In this document: piece by piece, positions 37,354 to 47,364 of the stretch | How the letters are laid out: the number at the start of each line of letters is the position of its first letter | Numbering within the stretch: the stretch's first letter is position 1 | NCBI RefSeq assembly: GCF_000142805.1 | Contig: NC_013081.1 | Span: forward strand, 806,001 to 870,000 | DNA: 64,000 nucleotides | Direction of reading: 5' to 3' | Origin: Lachancea thermotolerans CBS 6340 | Lineage: Eukaryota > Ascomycota > Saccharomycetes > Saccharomycetales > Saccharomycetaceae | Notes under the pieces: model-generated | The model's database searches: none | Told to the model about the DNA's origin: nothing | What the model saw: the letters and a program-made list of their open reading frames with translations, nothing else | Translations under genes and position numbers: made by a program

Positions 37354-40300
37354 ATGGACTTCAGGCATCGATTTAACGATGAAAAACCATCTAGTGCCAG
37401 ACTGCGCGAGCGCAGCTCGAGCTTTGCGCGCACTGCATGGCATGATTCAACGCACGAGATGAGTGCTTCACGAAAGGACGACCTCCCGCTGATATCCACG
37501 GAGGTGCTTGACATTCCCAGCCAGCGTGCACTAGTGGTGGCCGTGTTCGCCATTATTCAAGCATACAAACTGTATGACCTGATACTTCTCAAATCGGGTC
37601 TGCCGGTTGCCGGCGTGCTACTGACCAGCTCCCGGTTCAACTTCATATCCAAGTACCTCGTGATCGACTCACTTTTCTTGTACTTTCTGCCGGGGCTGAA
37701 GATTCCTAAGCTAACTTTTAGACCTGTGGCGGTGCTGCTGCAGATTATGGCGGTCACTGCGACAACAGTTTTTTTGTCCAATGAGCAGAACTTTCCCTTG
37801 CTCACCTTCCTAGTTTCTGCGTGGACGAAGTTCAATGCAAAGGAACTAAGCCTTACGGGTGGTTCTGTCAGCCAGCGCAAGTTGGTAGATCCCGCATCGC
37901 ACTTCAAAGGTGCTCATACTATCAAAATTCTGCCGGAGAACACTGCCATGCTTAACCCATTTCATGACTCTTTCTGCATTAATCTGGATGGCACAAGTGT
38001 AGACGACATCCACATCCCTCTGAGAATAAACTCCACGTCTGAATTGGACTTTGTACAGTTGGAATATCACAGTTTGGACTCTCCCGCTAAAGAGCTTTTG
38101 AATTTTACAAAAAAGCAGCTTGTCGAAGTTCCAAGATCGCACGAGTTGTTCCAAAGGGACCGTGCCTCCCACCACAATTCGATTCGGTACTTCCTGCTCC
38201 CTGTGGAAGAAATTGGTCTGTACAAAGTCAAGCAAGTTATCGATTCCAAGAAGTTTCATCTCAGGCTCTATAAGTCTGAAGTCATCATTCCGCACTGCCC
38301 TTGGGGTGTGATTGCTGGATTAGGCAACTTTGACAGATGCGTTGGTGATTCTAATAAAGTTTCTATTGAAGTCCACGGTGTCCCACCTATGGAACTTGAG
38401 TATACCCGCTCTTTGAACGGCGAGTCTTCGAAATTCGTTGATTCAAGCCTTCAGCCAGAATATTTTGATTCTCCTTTGATGTTCAATCAGAAGGCCTACA
38501 CCGCTGAAAACCTGGCGGACTTAAAGTGGGCTCGAAGCTACCCGGTTACCATCAATTTAGAAGCCTTACTGAAGGACGATGGTGTGCACTCCTACACTTT
38601 GCAAAGGGTGGTTGATGGATTTGGCAACAAAATGGATTTCTCGGGCTTGTCTTCTAGTCTTTTGGAAAAGTATGGGCTTTCTTACAGCTTCAAAGTCCAC
38701 GACCTTCCAAAGGCTACACTCGATTCTAAATTTGATCACAACTCTCCCACGAAAAGATCCTTGGAAATCAAGTTTGAATCTTCTAGAGATTGGGATGATG
38801 CTGTTCCATATAAAGCAGCTATCGAGGTCATAAACGATTCAGAAGAGAGGTCAATCTTGGAATATGAGCTGAAAAAACCAGTTACTGAGATTCCTATCGA
38901 CCAGCCAGGCACCTACAGGCTAGAATCTGTGGGGTCCAAGTTCTGTTCAGGTATTGTTGTTGACAAGTCAAACATTTTGGTAACACAACCTATTCCTCCA
39001 CGCTTAGAGGTGAAGTCAACACCTATATTAGATCAGTGTGTTGGGCAAGTCGGTTTGAATTTTGACCTTACATTCACAGGTGTCCCACCATTTTACTACA
39101 GGACCAAGATTTACAAAATCGAGGGCAAAGAGCGCAAGCTGCACGATGCAAAGAAGTTCACTTCTCAAGGCACTAGGAATCAATTCCACTACAGCCCCTC
39201 ATCGGAAGGAAACTACGAAATTGTTTTTGACCAAATCTCAAATACTTTGTTCACAAAAGCCATACCCCTGAGCCCTGTTGAAGATTACACCTTTAAAACC
39301 TCAATGAGAGTTAAGCCAGACGCCGCTATTTCATCTCATTACGCAACACAACTTTGTCTAGGAAGCAGAAGCAAGGTTCCTGTTGCCTTCAAGGGTGAAC
39401 CACCGTTTTCTTTGGAATATGATATCCTTGAGACATCAACAAATAAAAGGGTGACTTACTCACTGAACGACATCAACTCATTTAACTATGATCTGCAAAC
39501 ACCTGTATTCGATGTCGGTGGCGATTATATTTTATCGCTTGTTTCCGTTAAGGACACCTCTGGGTGCTTGGTAGGCCTCAGTTCCTCTGACGCTCGCATT
39601 GAGGTCCGTCGCGATGTACCATCAGCGGGTTTCAATTCCTTTGAAAACCATGATGTAATGTTGATAAAGGAAGGTGCATTCGCGGAGCTGCCACTAAGCT
39701 TGTCGGGTGTTGCTCCTTTCACAGTATCTTATCAGCATTTTGATTCGAAAGGAGAGCATATGGGAACCTACGACGCTACTTTTATGTCAAGCTACAAGGC
39801 AGGACTAAAAGTTGAAAAAGAGGGCACATACAAACTCATGTCTGTTAAAGATCGCAGCTGTTTAGGAAAGATAAGCGAATCTAAGGAATTCAGTGTTGCA
39901 TTTTTAGAGAAACCCGGCTTCAAGGTTTTGGAGCATAACAAGTTGTCTAAACATGATGATATGGTTTTCGCCAAAGATGACGTCTGCGAGAATTTTGAAG
40001 AGACAGTTGATTTGGTATTGAGTGGATCCGCTCCTTTTGTTTTGTCTTATGAGCTGATGTCTCCCAGCGGCCAGATTGCGTCGCGGTCCATTCAAGTTGC
40101 TACGAAATTCGCTTCGATCAAGCTGCCGAATGACAGGTCTGGGCAATACACTTTGACTGTAAAGGGCGTCTCAGACTCTCACTATACGGAGAAAGACCTA
40201 GCCAAGATAGGGTTTACTACTCTTGATGTTGTAGTTAAACAACATGTTAGACCTTTGCCCGCAATCGGATTTGCTGAACCCGGCAAGACTTTCAGAACCT

Positions 40301-41163
40301 GCTCCGCAGATGTTGACAACTTATCAGGCCTTGAAAAGATTGCGCTACATGTCAAAAGTGGACGGGCCCCCTTCTCGGTTTCGTTTAGCATTTACCATGA
40401 AAGCACCAGCAAGACAGACTACGTCACGATTGACAACGTCACAAAGAAAAATTTTGACTTCTCTAAGCTTTTCAAAGGTTTGAAGCTTGGTACTCACATT
40501 GTTACCATGGGGAAGGTAGTTGACGCCAATGGATGTACCTCTGAATCAGGATCGGACAAGAATCACATCCTTATTTCCATAACGGATGTCCCCCGAATCT
40601 CTTTGGCGGAGCCAAACATGGAGTTTTGCGTCGGCGATTATGTTGCTTACCAGCTGAGCGGCCTGGCTCCATTTAACATAAAGTATGAGTTCAACGGTGT
40701 GCCATTGAAATCCAAGGAGCGTACTTCCCAATTTGTTAGGTTGGCCTCTGAGGCAGGTATCATATCTGTTCTTTCCCTGCAAGACTCAGCTTCTCAATGC
40801 TTAGTTAACTTCACACGTCCTGGGATGGAGCGAGAGTTTGAAGCTCTTTCTCTTGTTGTTCACCCAATCCCTTCAGTCACAGTGTCGCGCGGCGACTATA
40901 TTGTTGAAGATATTCATGAGGGCGACCAGGCAGAAATCATTTTCTCGTTTGAAGGAACGCCCCCATTCTCGCTGACATACGTCAGAACTGAGGAGGTTGA
41001 CGACAAGCGCGGTAAGAAAAGGCCGCAAATTGTGGAAACTCACAAAGTTGAAGACATTTACTCATATGAGTACCGCACTTTCACAAGTTTGCAAGGTAGA
41101 TACGAGGCAATTGCCATCTCTGACGCTTACTGCTTCGCCAAGAATAACGCATACTTTGCCTGA
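37354..41163 (+). CDS. POM152: nuclear pore membrane protein Pom152
   Basis: The product is 1269 residues (1337 in S. cerevisiae). The N-terminal ~50 residues are basic and Ser-rich. Hydrophobic segments lie at about 53-75, 92-112 and 119-138. The rest is a long luminal chain of repeated beta-domains, recognisable by recurring phrases such as VPPFYYR, APFSVSF, TPPFSLTY and by regular Cys residues. Pom152 anchors the pore's membrane ring in the perinuclear lumen. Position equals YMR129W. There is no visible intron. The difference in length lies partly in a shorter N-terminal tail. Confidence 0.96.
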   Translation: MDFRHRFNDEKPSSARLRERSSSFARTAWHDSTHEMSASRKDDLPLISTEVLDIPSQRALVVAVFAIIQAYKLYDLILLKSGLPVAGVLLTSSRFNFISKYLVIDSLFLYFLPGLKIPKLTFRPVAVLLQIMAVTATTVFLSNEQNFPLLTFLVSAWTKFNAKELSLTGGSVSQRKLVDPASHFKGAHTIKILPENTAMLNPFHDSFCINLDGTSVDDIHIPLRINSTSELDFVQLEYHSLDSPAKELLNFTKKQLVEVPRSHELFQRDRASHHNSIRYFLLPVEEIGLYKVKQVIDSKKFHLRLYKSEVIIPHCPWGVIAGLGNFDRCVGDSNKVSIEVHGVPPMELEYTRSLNGESSKFVDSSLQPEYFDSPLMFNQKAYTAENLADLKWARSYPVTINLEALLKDDGVHSYTLQRVVDGFGNKMDFSGLSSSLLEKYGLSYSFKVHDLPKATLDSKFDHNSPTKRSLEIKFESSRDWDDAVPYKAAIEVINDSEERSILEYELKKPVTEIPIDQPGTYRLESVGSKFCSGIVVDKSNILVTQPIPPRLEVKSTPILDQCVGQVGLNFDLTFTGVPPFYYRTKIYKIEGKERKLHDAKKFTSQGTRNQFHYSPSSEGNYEIVFDQISNTLFTKAIPLSPVEDYTFKTSMRVKPDAAISSHYATQLCLGSRSKVPVAFKGEPPFSLEYDILETSTNKRVTYSLNDINSFNYDLQTPVFDVGGDYILSLVSVKDTSGCLVGLSSSDARIEVRRDVPSAGFNSFENHDVMLIKEGAFAELPLSLSGVAPFTVSYQHFDSKGEHMGTYDATFMSSYKAGLKVEKEGTYKLMSVKDRSCLGKISESKEFSVAFLEKPGFKVLEHNKLSKHDDMVFAKDDVCENFEETVDLVLSGSAPFVLSYELMSPSGQIASRSIQVATKFASIKLPNDRSGQYTLTVKGVSDSHYTEKDLAKIGFTTLDVVVKQHVRPLPAIGFAEPGKTFRTCSADVDNLSGLEKIALHVKSGRAPFSVSFSIYHESTSKTDYVTIDNVTKKNFDFSKLFKGLKLGTHIVTMGKVVDANGCTSESGSDKNHILISITDVPRISLAEPNMEFCVGDYVAYQLSGLAPFNIKYEFNGVPLKSKERTSQFVRLASEAGIISVLSLQDSASQCLVNFTRPGMEREFEALSLVVHPIPSVTVSRGDYIVEDIHEGDQAEIIFSFEGTPPFSLTYVRTEEVDDKRGKKRPQIVETHKVEDIYSYEYRTFTSLQGRYEAIAISDAYCFAKNNAYFA

Positions 41164-41353
41164 GCTTATCGGTCACTGCGGTTCGCGTTGATAGTCAAGA
41201 GGCACCTATTGTACATTATTTGATTCATAAACGATATATATAATTCACACAGCATTTTTCTTATAAAAAAATGAATTGCACGGCTAGCGACCAAGATTAG
41301 CGCTTGGAACTGGATAGTGCAGAAAGCTAGGTGAGAGCTCTATCGTGAATTAG

Positions 41354-42345
41354 ATGAAATATCCTAAAAGGCTCAAACCGAGTCAGTGGAACTCTACCAA
41401 CAAACTCTCGAAACCTAAAGTCATTACGTTTGATGCATATAATACGCTGTATTCCACCACACTTCCAGTCATGGAGCAATACTCGCGCTTGGGTAGGAAA
41501 TATGGGCTAGATTCAAGTGCACAGGAATTAACTCTCAAGTTCCCTAAAGGTATGTGATCCAAAGTCATTAGTGAATATTGACACACGCTAACGTTGTTCC
41601 AGTTTTCAAAGATCTCCGAGAGGAGCATCCCAACTATGGGAAACACACGGGGATTACAGCAGACAAGTGGTGGGAAATTCTAATTTCGAACGTATTCGCA
41701 CCTGCTAAAGTTTCCCCGCGAATGGTAGATGAGATCTTGCATGTTTTTGAAGGCTTTGGCGCATACACAGTTTACCCAGATCTATTGGAGCTTCTAGAGC
41801 TCATACAGCAAGAGCACTCCGAAGTGGTATTAGGAGTCGTAAGCAATACAGATCCGATCATGTACAAGCTGTTAGAGAACATCGGCTTAAAACCGTATTT
41901 CAAAAACCACGTATATTTATCGTACGACCTCGAGCTTTCAAAGCCGGATCCAGTTTTCTTCGAAGCAGTGCTACATGATGTTGTAAAGCAGCACCCGGAG
42001 CTCCTAAAGAATTCGACGCTTGAGGAGCTGAAAACTGACTGTTGGCATGTGGGCGACGAGGAAAACAATGACTTGAATTGCCCCGCGAGCGCAGGGTGGA
42101 ATGCTGTGCTTCTTGATCGAATGAATAAGTACAATCACTTTTCTGAGAGTTTTGAAAGGGCTCAGCGCAGTCTTCACCAACTGTATACAGATAAGATAGA
42201 TAACGATTCGGGTAAAAGTTGGCAGCTATCCATGAAACAAGTTGATGCTATTCAGTTATCGGAACGGCGGTTTGTCATTTCGAACTTTCGGACGCTGAGC
42301 CAATTGTTATTCCCCAGTACCAGCAATGGTCCAAGTTCTAATTAA
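41354..42345 (+). CDS. DPI35: HAD-family hydrolase-like protein, YMR130W homologue (two exons)
   Basis: Exon 1 is 41354-41549 and exon 2 is 41603-42345, giving 312 residues. The join reads LKFPKVFKDLREEHPNYGK, matching NNFPHVFKKLKEDYPQYGK in YMR130W. HAD motifs are FDAYNTLY (about 25-32), VSNTDP, LSKPDP and GDEENND. The second Asp of the usual DxD is Tyr, as in the S. cerevisiae protein, so phosphatase activity is doubtful. The gene is a HDHD3-like member of unknown function. Position after POM152 equals YMR130W. I do not recall an intron in S. cerevisiae. The symbol is from memory. Confidence 0.93.
41550..41602 (+). other. YMR130W-homologue intron (53 bp)
   Basis: The donor is GTATGT, the branch point CGCTAAC (41586-41592, off consensus) and the acceptor CAG at 41600-41602, only about 11 nt from the branch adenosine. 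It splits a GTT codon after its first base. Exon 1 alone would stop two codons past the junction. Confidence 0.88.
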
Positions 42346-42441
42346 CGAGTAGTATTATGAGCAAGAAAGTGTCATTATGGATGTAAAAATGCCCCACAGC
42401 CGGCCATGGGCAAGAAGGGTTCAGGTATTTTTCCAAAAAAT

Positions 42442-42524
42442 TGGACGAGACCGGATTCGAACCGGTGACCTCTTCCTAACACGAACTATGCAAGGGAAGC
42501 GCGCTACCCCTGCGCTACACGCCC
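42442..42524 (-). tRNA. tRNA-Ala(UGC) with 11-nt intron
   Basis: On the minus strand the 5' acceptor GGGCGTG pairs with CTCGTCC, with the U6-U67 mismatch that I recall in yeast alanine tRNAs. The discriminator is A. The D arm is GCGC-AGGGGTA-GCGC, the anticodon stem CTTCC/GGAAG, and the T arm ACCGG-TTCGAAT-CCGGT. The loop CTTGCA carries anticodon TGC; 11 extra bases (42478-42488) then precede the last loop base. Removing them leaves 72 nt. S. cerevisiae alanine tRNA genes have no intron as far as I recall, so this is a lineage feature. Confidence 0.93.
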
Positions 42525-42589
42525 ATATCTCATAATATTGGAAAAAGAGTAGTGTGATATATTCTTAACAACTTTGATATTTCCAGGTC

Positions 42590-42850
42590 GTGTCTTATTT
42601 ATGGAGCTTTGAACCATATAAAGTCGGCGGTTCGTTGGCTCGATGTGATTATGGTTATTCTTCCCAAATATTCTTGTTCATCTTTCCTTTCCTAAATCTC
42701 ATGTTAGGCCTGGAGCCTAGCAAAACTTATAGTTATAGACCTGAAAGCTTATAGTAAGCCTCATCTTCTCTGGCGCTCCTCGCCATCTATGGTGTAGTTC
42801 CTTACGTGTCTCAGAACATCCTTGTTACATTACTGTTTCATGACAACCCA
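42590..42850 (+). mobile_element. relic dispersed repeat, candidate solo LTR (copy B)
   Basis: This shares blocks with copy A at 5690-5942: 15 identical bases at 42725-42739 and 35 of 39 at 42807-42845, plus weaker matches from about 42600. It lies just 5' of tRNA-Ala, pointing away from it, whereas copy A points toward its tRNA. It is an old degraded copy with unclear ends; no element genes are near. The Ty1/copia or Ty3/gypsy class is inferred from position only. Confidence 0.5.
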
Positions 42851-43881
42851 CGTTTGTTTAATTCCCAGTCCTGTTCTTTTCGCTGGGCGGTTGGGAACTA
42901 TTGATCGTTTGCGTTAGATCAATTTTTGAATGTCGAGTACGGTTTGGTGTGCGACCCTTCCTTGTGTTTGGGCAACTTTCGAACTCATTGGATTTTATTC
43001 AACTTGAAACTCATCCTGAGAAATAGCTTTAGAGCCTTCAAACCTTTTTGCGATTGTCTTTTGGGCCCAATTTAAACCCCATATTAGAATATTATCTGCT
43101 ACCTTGGAAAAAGCGCTTCGAGGCTGCAATTAATCTGCTTCGGTCAGACGTAAAAAAGTTTTTATCTTACATTGGCCAGCCTCGCTCGGGCCATATTTTG
43201 AAGCAATACTCCCCGCCGTGTCTATATGAAAGACAATTTACTGCATAGATTTCAATTTCAGTTGAGGAAAACAGCTGCTGTCCCGTTGAAGGGTATTCAT
43301 ATTAAATTGTGGTAATATCTGCGAGCTTTAAATCACCCTGCCGGGGACAGTGGGAGAATAGTTCTCGGAAAGATAGCGATTTAAACTTCGTTAATAGACC
43401 CTTCCGTCAAGAAAGTCAGAAAAAGATATGTTCACGTGCCTTGGACATAAGGCAAGTTTTAACAGCCCCAATCGAAGCACCTGCTACTGTTGAAGCATGC
43501 AACCCTGAAGCGGCTGACGCAGCCAGAACTGCGATATGTTGGGTTACTTTAAGAGAAGCATACATGTCTCAATCTCCGCGAGAACACCGATATGTGATTG
43601 TTATATAGTGCAGAAAGCCGTGTGTTCCAAAACGTCAGCGGCTGAATCTGGTCAGCAACGAACATCAAGGGAATTCCAGCGGTGATAAGGCCCACGCACG
43701 GCCCAACGACATATAGGGAGAATGCTCTCTGCAGCCGCCCTGATGCAGTAAGAATAGGAATGTATGAGAAAAGCTGATAGTTCTTCAAAAGTTCTGGAGG
43801 GTCATTAACGGAATACGGGATAGGGGTGCAACGATGAAAAAAAGTCGGTTGTAGAACCTTCTTGAGTTCACTGCTGTCGCC
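42851..43881. other. 1.0-kb region before COX12 with one open frame, no recognised gene
   Basis: Most of this holds nothing recognisable. On the minus strand, 43549-43881 stays open for 110 codons in the same frame as COX12, directly after its TAA. That frame includes a hydrophobic run (LYVVGPCVGLITAGIPLMFV) but has no early ATG. In S. cerevisiae the mismatch-repair gene MLH2 (YLR035C) lies between SMF3 and COX12; I see no trace of it here. Confidence 0.45.
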
Positions 43882-44130
43882 TTATGGCTTGATGTCACCG
43901 GGGAAAGTGCCCTTTTCCCTTTGCTCGTCCCATCTCTCAACCCAGTCCAAAGGACACAGAGAAGAGAAGGTTCTGAAGAAAACTTTGCATGGGGCGAAGT
44001 CTTCACCCTTGGCATTGATGCACTTGTAGTAGTCCACGTACGATTGCCAGCAGTGCATGGTTTGGTTTTGGTTTGGGAATCTGGCGTCGAAACCGACGGT
44101 GTGTAGTGGGGATTCTTGCTTCTCAGACAT
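43882..44130 (-). CDS. COX12: cytochrome c oxidase subunit VIb (Cox12)
   Basis: The product is 82 residues (83 in S. cerevisiae). It has the twin-cysteine arrangement Cys27-x9-Cys37 and Cys48-x10-Cys59 that is imported and oxidised by Mia40 in the intermembrane space. SPLHTVGFDARFPNQNQT matches the family N-terminus, and REKGTFPGDI the end. Cox12 sits on the intermembrane-space face of complex IV and bridges monomers. Position equals YLR038C, tandem with RIC1 (YLR039C). A CCAAT box lies upstream. Confidence 0.97.
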   Translation of the reverse strand: MSEKQESPLHTVGFDARFPNQNQTMHCWQSYVDYYKCINAKGEDFAPCKVFFRTFSSLCPLDWVERWDEQREKGTFPGDIKP

Positions 44131-44310
44131 TTTGAATCTTGGTGCGACTGTTAAGCTAATTCAAGGAACAACTCAATGATCAACCTTTGACAGCCTCCGA
44201 AGGTAAGCGTTGAATTCCAAGTAGTACGAGATTTTTTTCTCAGAGAACATACAAGATTTGTCCGATGGTTCCATATCACTACATACATCTACTAATTCTC
44301 CCAGGTTTTA

Positions 44311-44320
44311 ATTGGCCAAT
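44311..44320. promoter_or_regulatory. CCAAT box (Hap2/3/4/5-type) at COX12
   Basis: ATTGGCCAAT is a palindromic CCAAT element 181 bp before the COX12 start, in the RIC1-COX12 spacer. Respiratory genes in yeast use CCAAT through the Hap complex. Function is inferred. Confidence 0.45.
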
Positions 44321-44370
44321 GATCATGTGATTAATGCGGGCCCCTCAGGGACGCAGTTTAGCCGCTGCTC

Positions 44371-47364
44371 TCAAGTTATTAGCTTCAAGGCGTCTTGCAC
44401 CAATGAACTATGATTTTGATTGTCCAGCGCATGGATGAATCTAACCAATTGGAAGCTCAGGTCCCAAAACTCGCGAGCTTGGTCAGGTTCGGTGGAGGAA
44501 GCCGCCGCATTCACCAGAATTTTGAGCACTTGCACCATAAGCTCCTCATCATTGAGAATCGTAGACACGGTTGATGCGTTGCCGCTGTTCGAGTGAGTTG
44601 TGTTTGCTCCGCGATTTTTGTTTTTCTTGTTTCGTTTTGGTTTGGATTTAGGTTTAACCTCTGGCTGGCCGCCCCGCTTGCCACCATCATAGTTCAGAAA
44701 CACCATTAGAAGCACACCCAGTACTTTTGCTTCATCTTGTTCAACGCATTGAACAAGAAGATCCCGAGGAGTGAGTTTGATTTCTTTAAAAAGATAGTCC
44801 CAATGCTCAACTTCAATTTTTCGCAAGCAGTTGCTGATTATCTCTAAACGGCCGCTAAATTTAGGCCCCTGGTCATAGTAGTCTATCAGCTCAACAATGC
44901 TTTGTAGAGGCTCATTAGTCAAAACTTTACTTGATAGGATTTTTTCTAAGGAAAACTTGTAATGATTCAGGGCGTGGTATCGGGTATCAATATCCTGGCT
45001 TGGGGCTCCTTTCTGGAGAAGGTGATTGATAACTTGGTCGAGATACATTGTCTGGTGTGGAACAATCTTGCACAGGTTGCGAGTAAATACAAACTGGACA
45101 CTGTGTATGATTGCGGCGTTGTATGAGATTGCAACTGGATAATCGTTTTCATTAACTGCCACTCTAGCGATAGGATCCGCGTTATTCCATAGGTCTTCTA
45201 GTGAAAATATCACTACAGATTCTTCCTGGACGAAATATGCCTTTGCGTCAACGACATCTAAAATTCTCTCCACGTTTTCCAGCAGAGTCTCGAAAGACCA
45301 CTCTTCGGAATCGCCTTTTTTTTCCCACTTTACAATAGAGCCCAAAGAATAAGAAAGGAAGCCTTCATTAAAGGCTAAAACCCAATCAAATGCCTCTTCA
45401 AATGATTCGGTTAGCTTTTGGACAGGTAATTGATGGAATAGTTTGACTTTTGACGATCCGTCGGCATGAACCTTGGATATAACATCGATAACACGTATTT
45501 CTCCCGCCGAATTTTGCAAGATTATCTCAGCTATTTTGAACATACTTTCAATATCACTGTCGTCTGCGTTTTTTGAAGTTACTTTCAAAAGTTTGTATTT
45601 GGAAAGGGTATTGGCATGAAAGCTTTTCAAAATTGAGCTCGAGGGAATAGGGTATTCCCATAGAATTTGAGCGCTAAGATCAGGTATCGGCCCCAATTGC
45701 GAAGGCATGTGGTAGCATTTCAATAGTTCATTCCTTTCTTCATCAAGGACGTAGCAGAGTAGATATTCGGAGCCAAGCCAGCTCATTTCTAACACTATCA
45801 TATCTGGGAAGCTGTGCCACTCATTTGATATCAGGTTATGTATCAAAAGAATATTTTTGTTAGAAACATACGCCGCAAGCATGGTAACAGGGCCGTTCGC
45901 TCTGAGCAAGGGAACGTAGTTATTGATTGTTTGTGTTGGCAGTTTTATGATTTGGAATGGAACATTTCCGGAGGATTCTGGAGTTGGTGAGAAAAGCATA
46001 ATGTCGTTAAAGTCGTTTAGTAAAATGAAGGGTTTAGAATGTCTCATGTCACAAAATGGACTCGACGCTTCGACCCAAAGGTCCCACTTAGCGACTCTCC
46101 CGTCATGCGAGGTGCACACCAGAGTTCCTCCTAGAGAGGTAAGACTCGTGAAATTTGCAAAGTCATCCAATTCGTTGTCATTGTTGTCATTATCGAGGGT
46201 CGAAAAAATGCAGTTGTAGAACTCGGTGAGAAAAGACATCCCATTCTTTGTCAATATAATGTTGGCTTCCTCGGTAATGTGTTCAAAGCAGTTAATTTCT
46301 GAAAGCGCCTTAAATCTCTTGATAATTTTATCATCTTTAAAGTTGTATGAAACAATCTCCTTCTTAAAAGCAAGAACTAGTGCACTACCTCTCTCAAATG
46401 TATTGATGAGAGAACTTTCGGCACTAAAATCGAGTTTGTCCGAATAGACTATTTTTTCTCTGACATTAAGTCTGTTAATTGTAATCTGTTCTGAACTTTG
46501 AGAAACAACGCATAACGAGTCTCTGAACTGTAATATCTTTAATCCGCCAGTGACCTTAATCAGCGAAGTATCTTTCAGCTTAAAGTTCTGTAGCTCCAAG
46601 ATTTGTAGTCCGTGAGGGAAAAGAACAAGCATGTATTCCTTGTGATCGCCATTGTCTTCTGTGTTCACCTCACGAAAACCAGCAAAATCAAGTATGCTAT
46701 GTTCAAACTTTAGAATTATTCTGAGGCGTAGCTCTATCCTTTTTATTGGTATTTCATCAACATTATCAGATGATCCAGTTAAGAAGTGCAAAAATCCCTG
46801 CTGCTTTTCAACTGCGTACCCATTTTGTATCACTTTATGGACATCAAACTTATCAAATACTGTGAGCGCATCACTTTCGTCGCTATTGTCAACAAGTTCT
46901 TGACCAAAATATGGATCCATGCTCTGAATGTCTACAATCGGTATGCCTGTTTCCTTCAAGATAGTGGCGGGGCTTGAACCCAGAAGAACCTGGAAAACGA
47001 ACACAAAGTTTCTTTCAGAAACCACATAAAATGTTGCCTTCCTCTGATGCAACCCCGCGTAATTTGGTCCAGCCTCGGGAACTATGCCACTGAATAAATC
47101 GCTATTTGCTGCATCAGCAAATGCAGACTTGTTCTCCCCATACTCTTCAATGGACTCGTTACTGCGCAAATTGGTTGCTACAAGTGCCATCGGCTTGTAG
47201 TTGTAAATCAGAACCTGCCTGGTAGTGAGTACGACCATGCAATTCGAGTGTGGCAACAACACTGTTTGGAGAGTCTTTTCATTGTTGGCAGGTCCCGGGT
47301 TCTCTGAAGGTTTAGCGAACGGCACCCTCGAAAACTGGGGTGGTTTCAATGGACCTATAAGCAT
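44371..47364 (-). CDS. RIC1: Ric1, subunit of the Ypt6 guanine-nucleotide exchange factor
   Basis: The product is 997 residues (1056 in S. cerevisiae). The N-terminal half has beta-propeller-like sequence (for example VVLTTRQVLIYNYKPMALVA near 45-64). The C-terminal part is helical, with a Lys/Asn/Arg-rich insertion (KPKSKPKRNKKNKNRG) near 905-920. Ric1 with Rgp1 activates the Rab GTPase Ypt6 at the Golgi for retrograde traffic. Position equals YLR039C next to COX12; I rely on that plus length and the N-terminal match. There is no intron. Confidence 0.88.
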   Translation of the reverse strand: MLIGPLKPPQFSRVPFAKPSENPGPANNEKTLQTVLLPHSNCMVVLTTRQVLIYNYKPMALVATNLRSNESIEEYGENKSAFADAANSDLFSGIVPEAGPNYAGLHQRKATFYVVSERNFVFVFQVLLGSSPATILKETGIPIVDIQSMDPYFGQELVDNSDESDALTVFDKFDVHKVIQNGYAVEKQQGFLHFLTGSSDNVDEIPIKRIELRLRIILKFEHSILDFAGFREVNTEDNGDHKEYMLVLFPHGLQILELQNFKLKDTSLIKVTGGLKILQFRDSLCVVSQSSEQITINRLNVREKIVYSDKLDFSAESSLINTFERGSALVLAFKKEIVSYNFKDDKIIKRFKALSEINCFEHITEEANIILTKNGMSFLTEFYNCIFSTLDNDNNDNELDDFANFTSLTSLGGTLVCTSHDGRVAKWDLWVEASSPFCDMRHSKPFILLNDFNDIMLFSPTPESSGNVPFQIIKLPTQTINNYVPLLRANGPVTMLAAYVSNKNILLIHNLISNEWHSFPDMIVLEMSWLGSEYLLCYVLDEERNELLKCYHMPSQLGPIPDLSAQILWEYPIPSSSILKSFHANTLSKYKLLKVTSKNADDSDIESMFKIAEIILQNSAGEIRVIDVISKVHADGSSKVKLFHQLPVQKLTESFEEAFDWVLAFNEGFLSYSLGSIVKWEKKGDSEEWSFETLLENVERILDVVDAKAYFVQEESVVIFSLEDLWNNADPIARVAVNENDYPVAISYNAAIIHSVQFVFTRNLCKIVPHQTMYLDQVINHLLQKGAPSQDIDTRYHALNHYKFSLEKILSSKVLTNEPLQSIVELIDYYDQGPKFSGRLEIISNCLRKIEVEHWDYLFKEIKLTPRDLLVQCVEQDEAKVLGVLLMVFLNYDGGKRGGQPEVKPKSKPKRNKKNKNRGANTTHSNSGNASTVSTILNDEELMVQVLKILVNAAASSTEPDQAREFWDLSFQLVRFIHALDNQNHSSLVQDALKLIT

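Noticed and set aside
43309-43608. 99-codon frame on the + strand
   Set aside because: It begins at GTG rather than ATG and has no promoter or similarity.
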